Assembly: GCA_003105285.1 (NCBI GenBank)
Contig: PQAN01000413.1
Coordinates: forward strand, 1-5,343
Direction of reading: 5' to 3'
Length of the DNA: 5,343 nucleotides
Source of the DNA: Methylocystaceae bacterium
GTDB taxonomy: Bacteria; Pseudomonadota; Alphaproteobacteria; Rhizobiales; Beijerinckiaceae
Below the pieces are notes generated by a model. The model was given only the letters and a program-made list of their open reading frames with translations. It was not told the DNA's origin and searched no databases. Positions 1 to 4,738 of the stretch are shown piece by piece (position 1 is the first letter of the stretch; each line of letters opens with the position of its first letter). Position numbers and translations under genes: made by a program.

Positions 1-377
1 TTGTTCTCGCCGCGATCGTAGCTGCCCTTGTCGCCCGTGCCGATCTGATCCTTGGAGACGAGCGTGACGGGGCCGTCGGCGTCGATATGCTTCACGCGGT
101 CGCTGCCGGTCGCCGCGCCGCCCTGGCCGGCGCCGTCCAGAAAAATGGTGAGCCGCGACGCCTTGAGCGTCGACGGGCCGTTCACCACGACGACGCTGCC
201 GGAATAGACGAGGCGCTGCTCCTTGTCGAAATAGTCGAGCTTGCCGGCGTCGATGTCGAGCGGGTCCTTGGCGCTCGCGCCCGGCAATATGCCGCCCGAA
301 CGACCCTTGGCGGACAAGGGGGACGCGGCGGCGATCGCCAGCGCGACGAGGGCCGCAAATGAAACAATGGCGCGCAT
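1..377 (-). CDS. lptA: LptA, periplasmic LPS transport bridge protein (5' part only)
   Basis: This is the N-terminal 125 codons of an OstA/LptA-family protein; the 3' end lies beyond base 1. The product starts MRAIVSFAALVALAIAAASP, a short basic n-region and hydrophobic core typical of a Sec signal peptide, with likely cleavage after residue 23 (SPLSA|K). From about residue 40 comes the family's beta-strand pattern: DPLDIDAGKLDYFDKEQ, then RLVYSGSVVVVNGPSTLKAS and RLTIFLD, then a Gly-rich loop and IDADGPVTLVSKDQ. LptA oligomers bridge LptC to LptD and carry lipopolysaccharide across the periplasm. The ATG at 377-375 lies 5 nt after the lptC stop, and an AGGAG inside the end of lptC (392-388) serves as ribosome binding site, so translation is probably coupled. 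In related genomes lptB and rpoN usually follow; that cannot be seen here. Confidence 0.9.
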   Translation of the reverse strand, partial: MRAIVSFAALVALAIAAASPLSAKGRSGGILPGASAKDPLDIDAGKLDYFDKEQRLVYSGSVVVVNGPSTLKASRLTIFLDGAGQGGAATGSDRVKHIDADGPVTLVSKDQIGTGDKGSYDRGEN

Positions 378-382
378 CGGCG

Positions 383-1081
383 TCACTCTCCTGAAGCCTC
401 CGCGCCCGCCTTCTCGTCCGTTTCGCCGTGAAAGACCGAATGGACGGAGCCCGTGAAGGTCGCGCGGCGCTCGCTCTGCGCGAATTCGACCGAACTCGCG
501 GCTATCTCTCCGCCGTCGAGCGTCAGGGCGACCGGCCGGTCGGACCTCATGACATTGGCGCGAAAATCCATGGAAGCGCTCTCCAGTCGCATATCGTAAT
601 GCTTGCCGTCATGGATGCGGACTCCGTCCGAGAGGTCGGCATGGTCGTTCCGCGCATCATAAACTCCCTTGGCGGCCGATAGCATGACGACGGCGTCGTT
701 GTCGCCTTCGATCCGCACATCGAGCTGCTCGAGTTCGAAGACGTCGGGCTTGGCCATGTCCTGGACGCCCAAATGGGCCCGAAGCTCATAGGGCCGGCCG
801 TCCTTGCGATAGCCGACGAGCTTCGGGCTCTCGATGGTGATCCGCGTCCCCTGCATGCCGATATGCGCGAAGCGCAGATCGGCGGGCAGAAAGCGGAACG
901 CCTCGAGCGCCAGGCCGCCGAGAATGAAGGCCAAAATCCCGCCGGCCCCCCAGACGAGCCAGCGTCGCAACCTCGAGACGCGCAGGGAATGACGCCGCGC
1001 CTGCGGGATGGCGTCGAGGCGAGGCGCGACGATCGAGGCGAGGCGATCCCGTCTGTCGGCGGATTGGGCGGCGTCGTCCAT
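383..1081 (-). CDS. lptC: LptC, inner-membrane anchored LPS export protein
   Basis: This 232-residue protein fits LptC: a charged cytoplasmic N-terminus of about 40 residues, one membrane segment (about 41-62, WLVWGAGGILAFILGGLALEAF), then a periplasmic beta-rich OstA-like domain (about 75-215) with family-like strands ITIESPKLVGYRKDGRPYEL and LEQLDVRIEGDNDAVVMLSA. LptC receives lipopolysaccharide from the LptB2FG transporter and hands it to LptA, encoded 5 nt downstream. The N-terminal extension is longer than in the E. coli protein of about 190 residues, as is common in alphaproteobacteria. I chose ATG 1081-1079 because AGGGA (1089-1085) precedes it, although the spacing of 3 nt is short. 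An in-frame GTG at 1105-1103 would add eight residues but has no visible Shine-Dalgarno. The gene follows rnd after 57 nt. Identification rests on topology, domain pattern and gene order. Confidence 0.88.
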   Translation of the reverse strand: MDDAAQSADRRDRLASIVAPRLDAIPQARRHSLRVSRLRRWLVWGAGGILAFILGGLALEAFRFLPADLRFAHIGMQGTRITIESPKLVGYRKDGRPYELRAHLGVQDMAKPDVFELEQLDVRIEGDNDAVVMLSAAKGVYDARNDHADLSDGVRIHDGKHYDMRLESASMDFRANVMRSDRPVALTLDGGEIAASSVEFAQSERRATFTGSVHSVFHGETDEKAGAEASGE

Positions 1082-1138
1082 CGGTCCCTGCTCGAAACGA
1101 AGCACAATAGAACGTTGCGACGTGGCGAATTCGAGGCG

Positions 1139-1753
1139 TCACTCGTGGGCGAAAATATCCGTTTCCGGCCAGCCGGCGAGATCGAGACGGGCGCGCGTCG
1201 GCAGAAAGTCGAAACAGGCGGCGGCGAGTTCCGTGCGGTGTTCGCGCGCCAGCATCGCGTCGAGGCGCTCGCGCAAGGCGTGAAGATAGAGCACGTCCGA
1301 GGCCGCATAGGCGAGCTGCGCGTCCGTGAGCGTCGCCGCGCCCCAGTCGGAGGACTGCTGCTGCTTGGAGATTTCGACGCCGAGCAGTTCTCGCACCAGA
1401 TCTTTCAGCCCGTGCCGGTCCGTATAGGTGCGCGTCAGCTTGGAGGCGATCTTCGTGCAGTAGAGCGGCGACGTCGAAACGCCGAAGGTCTTCTCCAACA
1501 CGGCGATGTCGAATCTCGCGAAATGAAAGAGCTTCAGGACCTCGGGGTCTGCGAGCAGGCGCGTCAGATTGGGCGCCGACGTCTGGCCGGGCGCGATGCG
1601 CACGAGATCGGCGTCGCCGCCGCCGCCCGAAAGCTGCACGAGGCAGAGCCGATCGCGATGCGGATTCAACCCCAGCGTCTCGGTGTCGATGGCGACGACG
1701 GGCCCGAGATCGGCGCCGTCCGGCAGGTCCCCGATATGCACGCGAATGGTCAT
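1139..1753 (-). CDS. rnd: RNase D-like DEDDy 3'-5' exonuclease without HRDC domain
   Basis: This 204-residue protein is a minimal DEDDy exonuclease domain. Exo I is AIDTETLGLNPHRDRLCLVQ with metal ligands D23 and E25. Exo II is FHFARFDIAVL with D82. Exo III is YAASDVLYL with Y149 and D153, where the Tyr defines the DEDDy class. KQQQSSDW (130-137) is the typical RNase D helix before Exo III. RNase D trims 3' ends of stable RNA precursors such as tRNA in the cytoplasm. Canonical RNase D of about 375 residues carries C-terminal HRDC domains; this form stops after the nuclease domain, as is usual for alphaproteobacterial homologues beside lptC. The start is the only suitable ATG; a weak AAAGAGG lies about 15 nt upstream. 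It probably heads the rnd-lptC-lptA unit. The exact substrate is inferred from the family. Confidence 0.9.
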   Translation of the reverse strand: MTIRVHIGDLPDGADLGPVVAIDTETLGLNPHRDRLCLVQLSGGGGDADLVRIAPGQTSAPNLTRLLADPEVLKLFHFARFDIAVLEKTFGVSTSPLYCTKIASKLTRTYTDRHGLKDLVRELLGVEISKQQQSSDWGAATLTDAQLAYAASDVLYLHALRERLDAMLAREHRTELAAACFDFLPTRARLDLAGWPETDIFAHE

Positions 1754-1791
1754 GGATTTTCTGATTCGCCTCTTTGTCTCGACCCGTGATC

Positions 1792-1819
1792 CTTATCCGA
1801 TTTCGGCTCCGCTTGTCGA
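1792..1819 (-). promoter_or_regulatory. possible sigma70-type promoter for rnd-lptC-lptA
   Basis: Reading the minus strand, TCGACA (1819-1814, five of six matches to TTGACA) is followed after 16 nt by GATAAG (1797-1792, four of six matches to TATAAT). The -10-like box sits about 38 nt upstream of the rnd ATG and just after the hairpin cluster that separates rnd from the CYTH gene. This is a weak consensus match in GC-rich DNA and no mapped transcript supports it. Confidence 0.28.
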
Positions 1820-1824
1820 AGGCT

Positions 1825-1864
1825 AGAGTCTTTTCCGTGTTTCATCGAAGCACGGAAAGACTCT
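1825..1864. repeat. long intergenic hairpin (third of the cluster)
   Basis: The left arm AGAGTCTTTTCCGTG (1825-1839) and right arm CACGGAAAGACTCT (1851-1864) are complementary over 14 pairs with a single extra T. The inner TTC (1841-1843) and GAA (1847-1849) can continue the stem, leaving a 3-nt loop ATC. No T-run follows on either strand, so a classic intrinsic terminator is not supported. It sits 16 nt from palindromic copy A with a spacer CGCTTCTTGTTTTGAC, so the two may form one composite repeat unit. Confidence 0.8.
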
Positions 1865-1880
1865 CGCTTCTTGTTTTGAC

Positions 1881-1927
1881 GCGTTTCCGACGCCGAACCG
1901 GTTTCCACTTCGGCCGGAAGCGCTCTA
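1881..1927. repeat. palindromic intergenic repeat, copy A
   Basis: This 47-bp element matches copy B (2461-2507) at 40 of 47 positions in the same orientation. Outer arms GCGTTTCCGAC (1881-1891) and GCCGGAAGCGC (1913-1923) pair with one T-G wobble and one A-C mismatch, and the inner CGAA/TTCG pair as well. The pair 1889-1915 is G-C here but A-T in copy B, a compensatory change that argues for a conserved hairpin. It resembles REP-like palindromes scattered in rhizobial genomes; the family assignment comes from general recollection, not from a search. Confidence 0.85.
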
Positions 1928-1930
1928 AGG

Positions 1931-1975
1931 GCCTCGGCGCCAGGTGCGAGCCTGAGGGCTCGCTACCGCCGAGGC
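1931..1975. repeat. two-tier hairpin over the end of the CYTH gene (possible transcript 3' end)
   Basis: Outer arms GCCTCGGCG (1931-1939) and CGCCGAGGC (1967-1975) are a perfect 9-bp inverted repeat. Inside it, GCGAGCC (1946-1952) and GGCTCGC (1957-1963) form a perfect 7-bp stem with a TGAG loop. On the minus strand the structure begins in the last codons of the CYTH gene and includes its TAG stop (1965-1963). It could stabilise or terminate the CYTH transcript, but no U-tract follows, so an intrinsic terminator is only a possibility. Confidence 0.7.
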
Positions 1976-2442
1976 GTTCCCCAATAGCCGAACGGCGACT
2001 TGGACAGGTTGGAGTTGAAATAACGCGGATCGTCGGACACTTCCTCGCCGAGCCACGCCGGCCGCTCGAAGCTCTCGTCCTCCGACGACAATTCGATTTC
2101 GGCGACGACCAGCCCGTCATTGTCGCCTTGGAAGACGTCGATCGTCCATAGGCGGCCGCCGACCGTCTGCTCATATCGCGTCTTCTCGATCAACGGACGC
2201 TCGCAGAGAAGGTCGAGCTGAGTTTCGGCGTCCTCGACCGGAATCGGATATTCGAATTCGAGCCGGCTGAACTTTTCCGATCTCCCCTTGATCGTGAGGA
2301 AGGCCGCGTCGCCGGCGACGCGGACGCGCACGACGCGATCCTCGACGCGCGACAAATAGCCCTGGCGATAGGCGACGCCGTCGCCTTCCGGCCTCCACAG
2401 CGTCCGGTCGACGAGAAATTTGCGCTCGATTTCCACAGCCAT
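1963..2442 (-). CDS. CYTH-domain triphosphate tunnel metalloenzyme
   Basis: This 159-residue protein is a complete short CYTH domain. The signature ExExK is visible as E4-I-E6-R-K8 in VEIERKFLV. Tunnel residues typical of the fold follow: VVRVRV (R39, R41), LTIKG (K52), LEFEYPI (E62, E64), EKTRY (K87, R89), WTIDVF (D102) and VAEIEL (E115, E117). The family includes inorganic tripolyphosphatases, thiamine triphosphatases, RNA triphosphatases and class IV adenylate cyclases. The short single-domain form resembles bacterial tripolyphosphatases of the Nitrosomonas/Clostridium type, so cytoplasmic triphosphatase activity is the best inference; the substrate cannot be read from sequence. ATG 2442-2440 is chosen because GAGGGA (2455-2450) lies 7 nt upstream and the protein then starts exactly at the CYTH motif. 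The open frame continues further upstream, but that stretch runs through repeat B and the neighbouring gene. No CHAD domain is attached. Confidence 0.9.
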   Translation of the reverse strand: MAVEIERKFLVDRTLWRPEGDGVAYRQGYLSRVEDRVVRVRVAGDAAFLTIKGRSEKFSRLEFEYPIPVEDAETQLDLLCERPLIEKTRYEQTVGGRLWTIDVFQGDNDGLVVAEIELSSEDESFERPAWLGEEVSDDPRYFNSNLSKSPFGYWGTPRR

Positions 2443-2449
2443 GTCCCGA

Positions 2450-2455
2450 TCCCTC
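2450..2455 (-). promoter_or_regulatory. ribosome binding site fixing the CYTH start
   Basis: GAGGGA on the minus strand lies 7 nt before ATG 2442-2440. It falls just outside the repeat B hairpin (2461-2503), so it stays accessible when that hairpin folds. It decides the start against a frame that stays open as far as about 2772. Confidence 0.7.
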
Positions 2456-2460
2456 GATTT

Positions 2461-2507
2461 GCGTTTCCAACGCCGAACCGGCATCCGCTTCGGTTGGAAA
2501 CGCTCTA
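2461..2507. repeat. palindromic intergenic repeat, copy B
   Basis: The outer arms GCGTTTCCAAC (2461-2471) and GTTGGAAACGC (2493-2503) are a perfect 11-bp inverted repeat. Inside, CGAA/TTCG and CGG/CCG pair around a CAT loop, giving one nearly continuous hairpin. It matches copy A at 40 of 47 positions. The end of the element supplies the TAG stop of the upstream CYTH-like gene (2507-2505), so in the transcript the stem starts at once after that stop, between two genes of the same strand. Confidence 0.9.
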
Positions 2508-3104
2508 TGCCGCGAGCGCGATGGCGCGCTCGACGCCTTTGGGAAAATTGACGTTGAGGCGGGAGTCCAATCCCAATTCGCGCAACGCCTGAAGGACGCG
2601 GGCCGGCTCGGCGCTCTCGACGGCGAAGCTCTCCAGCGCGACGGCGCCGATCTGCAGCCGCACGAATTCGGCCGCGCATTCGAAGAAGACGAATTGGCGA
2701 CGCGCCTTCTTCACCCGCACGGCCCGCAGCGCCTCGCATCGCGAAACGACCTCGGCCAGAAAGGCGCCGCAATCATAGTCCTTCGCCTCCAGGCCCGGAG
2801 GCGTCACCGCCAGCGCTGCGAAGGCCGCCGTCAATGTCTGGGCCGAGAGTGGAAACGCCGCCCGAAACGCCGGACTCCATAATTCGAGGCCGTCGCGGTC
2901 GACGCGCAGCAGCCGTTTGACCTCGAGCGCGCCGCCGCGAATTTTCGCGCCATGCGGCGTCGCCGAGTTCAGCAGATAGATCTCCTCGCTGCGGCGCGGG
3001 GCGGCCTGCATCGAGAGACCGATCTTCGCCTCGATGGCCGACAGATCGGCGCCGAAGCTGCGCCACTCCCATCGCGGGGCGTCGTTTTTCGCAGGGCCGG
3101 CCAT
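2505..3104 (-). CDS. uncharacterised protein, probably a divergent CYTH-like fold
   Basis: This 199-residue soluble protein has no signal peptide or membrane segment, and I do not recognise it as a named family. Several features recall a degenerate CYTH barrel: RWEWRSFG near the N-terminus (E13, R15) where ExExK would lie; alternating strands AKIRGGALEVKRLLRVDRDG with K54, R56, E61 and K63; VKKARRQFVFFE (130-141); RLQIGAVALESFAVES with E158 and E163; and a C-terminal NVNFPKG (184-190). The canonical ExExK is not intact, so catalysis may be lost or changed. ATG 3104-3102 is preceded by AGAGGG, 10 nt after the rtcB TGA, which strongly suggests translational coupling with rtcB. The downstream neighbour is a true CYTH enzyme after 62 nt, so this could be a diverged duplicate or partner. 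It is not archease: the length and motifs differ. The gene call is firm; the fold is an inference. Confidence 0.85.
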   Translation of the reverse strand: MAGPAKNDAPRWEWRSFGADLSAIEAKIGLSMQAAPRRSEEIYLLNSATPHGAKIRGGALEVKRLLRVDRDGLELWSPAFRAAFPLSAQTLTAAFAALAVTPPGLEAKDYDCGAFLAEVVSRCEALRAVRVKKARRQFVFFECAAEFVRLQIGAVALESFAVESAEPARVLQALRELGLDSRLNVNFPKGVERAIALAA

Positions 3105-3114
3105 GCGTCCCTCT

Positions 3115-4545
3115 TCAACCCTTGATACAGACGAGTGGTCGCAGAAATGCGACCTTTGTCGCGAGGCCGGAGGCTTGCGCCGAGTCGACGACGGCGCGGA
3201 CGTCCTTATAGGCGCCCGGCGCCTCCTCGGCGACGCCGCGCAACGACGGACTTTTGACGATGACCCCCTGCGCGCGCAACGAATCGACGACTTGGCGCCC
3301 GCCATAGGCGCGCGTCGCGGCGTGGCGGCTCATCCGCCGCCCCGCGCCGTGACAGGCCGAGGAGAAGGCCTTGCGCTCGCTCGCGGCGATGCCGGCCAGA
3401 ACATAGGAGCCCGCGCCCATGCTGCCGCCGATCAGCACCGGCTGGCCGGCCTCGCGCAACGCCGACGGGAGGCTCGCGCAGCCCGGTCCGAAGGCGCGCG
3501 TCGCGCCTTTGCGGTGAACGAAGAGGTCGCGCATTTCTCCGTCGACCTCGTGGCTCTCGAGCTTGCAGGTGTTGTGCGAGACGTCGAACATCAGCGGCAG
3601 TTCGGCATTGCGGAAGAAGCGGGCGAAGACCTGTCTCGCCAGATGCCCGATGATCTCGCGATTGGCCAGCGCGCAATTGATGGCGGCGCGCATCGCGCCG
3701 AGATAGCGCCGGCCGAGCTCCGAATCGATCGGCGCGCAAGCGAGTTCGCGATCCGGCAGAACGATCCCGTAGCCTTCCGCGGCGATCGCCATCTCGCGCA
3801 AATATTCCGTGCCGATCTGATGACCGAGGCCGCGCGAGCCGCAATGAATGGTCAGCACGCATTCGCCGCGCACGAGGCCATATGCTCTCGCGATCGGCTC
3901 GTCGAAGATTTCGGCGATCTCCTGCACTTCGAGGTAATGATTGCCCGAACCGAGCGTTCCCATCTCGCGGCGCTGGCGCTGCTTCGCATGGTCGGAGACG
4001 GCCGCCGGATCGGCGCCGTCGGCGCGGCCGCCCTCCTCGATGCGCTCCAGATCTTCGACCCGGCCGAAGCCCCGCTCCAGCGCCCATTGCGCGCCGCCCG
4101 CGAGCATGGCGGTCATCTCCGGCGGATCGAGCCTGATCTCGCCCCTGGAGCCGACGCCCGCCGGCACATGCTCATAGAGCGCGTCGGCGAGTTCCTGCTG
4201 CACGGCCACGATCCGTTCGCGCGTCAGGCCGGTGAGATGCGTGCGCACGCCGCAGGAGACGTCGAAACCGACGCCGCCCGCGGAGACGACGCCACCCTGT
4301 GCGGGGTCGAAAGCGGCGACGCCGCCGATCGGGAATCCATAGCCCCAATGCGCGTCGGGCATGGCGTAGGAGGCCCGCACGACGCCGGGCAGCATGGCGA
4401 CATTGGCGACCTGATCGAAGACCTTGTCGTCCATTTCGGCGAGCAGCGCCTCGGTGGCGTAAATCACGCCCGGCGCCCGCATCGCTCCGAACGGCGCGAT
4501 CCGCCATTCCGTGTCGGACATTTTTTCGAAGCGCGAGACATCCAT
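3115..4545 (-). CDS. rtcB: RtcB, GTP-dependent RNA-splicing ligase
   Basis: This 476-residue, full-length RtcB joins RNA ends bearing 2',3'-cyclic phosphate or 3'-phosphate to 5'-OH ends, using GTP and Mn2+ through a histidine-GMP intermediate. Motifs in order: MPDAHWGYGFPIGGV (62-76), GVGFDVSCGVR with metal ligands D95 and C98, GTLGSGNHYLEVQ with N202 and H203, IHCGSRGLGHQIG with H234, FDVSHNTCK with H324, HRKGATRAFGPG (344-355), GSMGAGSYVL, then CHGAGRRMSR with the guanylylated H399, EEAPGAYKDV and the C-terminal PLVCIKG. All expected metal-binding and nucleotide-binding residues are present, so the enzyme should be active. ATG 4545-4543 has AAGGAG 9 nt upstream; an internal ATG at 4521 lacks such a site. 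Neither rtcA, rtcR nor archease is visible within the window, and I see no sigma54-type promoter. The next gene starts 10 nt after its stop. Confidence 0.97.
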   Translation of the reverse strand: MDVSRFEKMSDTEWRIAPFGAMRAPGVIYATEALLAEMDDKVFDQVANVAMLPGVVRASYAMPDAHWGYGFPIGGVAAFDPAQGGVVSAGGVGFDVSCGVRTHLTGLTRERIVAVQQELADALYEHVPAGVGSRGEIRLDPPEMTAMLAGGAQWALERGFGRVEDLERIEEGGRADGADPAAVSDHAKQRQRREMGTLGSGNHYLEVQEIAEIFDEPIARAYGLVRGECVLTIHCGSRGLGHQIGTEYLREMAIAAEGYGIVLPDRELACAPIDSELGRRYLGAMRAAINCALANREIIGHLARQVFARFFRNAELPLMFDVSHNTCKLESHEVDGEMRDLFVHRKGATRAFGPGCASLPSALREAGQPVLIGGSMGAGSYVLAGIAASERKAFSSACHGAGRRMSRHAATRAYGGRQVVDSLRAQGVIVKSPSLRGVAEEAPGAYKDVRAVVDSAQASGLATKVAFLRPLVCIKG

Positions 4546-4548
4546 CGC

Positions 4549-4563
4549 CCGAAGCTCCTTCGG
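4549..4563 (-). promoter_or_regulatory. rtcB ribosome binding site inside a perfect stem-loop
   Basis: On the minus strand the leader reads CCGAAG-GAG-CTTCGG: a 6-bp perfect stem closed by a 3-nt loop. The only good Shine-Dalgarno for rtcB, AAGGAG (4560-4555), spans one stem arm and the loop, 9 nt before the ATG. Folding would partly hide it from the ribosome. The short stem could also be chance; no effector is suggested by the sequence. Confidence 0.5.
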
Positions 4564-4574
4564 CGGTGTTCGCG

Positions 4575-4605
4575 ATTATTTAGAGCGCCGGCCCGTGGCG
4601 GTCAC
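4575..4605 (-). promoter_or_regulatory. possible promoter upstream of rtcB
   Basis: In an otherwise GC-rich spacer the minus strand has an AT-rich patch, CTAAATAATCG. Candidate -10 boxes are AATAAT (4580-4575, five of six matches) and TAAATA (4582-4577). GTGACC (4605-4600) would be the -35, at 19 or 17 nt respectively. The match is weak. Confidence 0.25.
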
Positions 4606-4639
4606 TGCTGACGAAAAGAAGGAACGGCGGCGCTGTCAT

Positions 4640-4668
4640 TTCCCGCGGGCCGAAGGCCAGACCGGGAA
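4640..4668. other. imperfect inverted repeat in the hemA-rtcB spacer
   Basis: Outer arms TTCCC (4640-4644) and GGGAA (4664-4668) enclose an inner GGCC-GAA-GGCC stem (4648-4658), separated by unpaired CGC and AGACC. It lacks a T-run on either strand. It may be leader structure, a weak terminator or chance in GC-rich DNA. Confidence 0.3.
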
Positions 4669-4702
4669 TCTGGGACCATACCCCGAACCCCGCCTTGTCG
4701 CT

Positions 4703-4725
4703 GAACCGACGCCGAGGAGCGGTTC
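4703..4725. other. inverted repeat just downstream of hemA
   Basis: GAACCG (4703-4708) and CGGTTC (4720-4725) form a 6-bp stem with an 11-nt loop, beginning 13 nt after the hemA stop codon. No T-run follows on the minus strand. It is the best candidate here for a structure at the hemA transcript end, but support is weak. Confidence 0.3.
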
Positions 4726-4738
4726 GCCGCAGGTCGTC

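Noticed and set aside
773..1789. Plus-strand open frame of 338 codons
   Set aside because: Antisense to lptC and rnd, whose motifs are clear. The composition is low-complexity Arg/Gly/Glu-rich and there is no recognisable domain.
2443..2772. N-terminal extension of the CYTH protein by about 110 residues
   Set aside because: The extension is Arg-rich, reads through the palindromic repeat and overlaps the neighbouring gene in another frame. A good ribosome binding site precedes the ATG at 2442, exactly at the CYTH motif.
2505..3104. Archease as the identity of the gene after rtcB
   Set aside because: Archease is about 140 residues with an acidic, characteristic N-terminal strand and His/Asp motif. 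The 199-residue protein here lacks these and looks CYTH-like instead.
3105..3305. N-terminal extension of the CYTH-like protein into rtcB
   Set aside because: It overlaps the conserved C-terminus of RtcB, and a Shine-Dalgarno directly precedes the ATG at 3104.
4577..4590. TTTAGAGCGCC upstream of rtcB as a third copy of the palindromic repeat
   Set aside because: Only about nine bases of the repeat boundary are shared, in the opposite orientation, with no palindrome attached. It is most simply chance or at best a remnant.
3034..4611. Plus-strand open frame of 525 codons
   Set aside because: It lies wholly antisense to rtcB and its flanks; the translation is Arg/Ala/Asp-rich without any domain, as expected from the opposite strand of a high-GC gene.
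4546..4738. Sigma54 promoter or RtcR-type control upstream of rtcB
   Set aside because: No TGGCAC-N5-TTGC-like sequence was found on the minus strand, and no rtcR gene is in the window.
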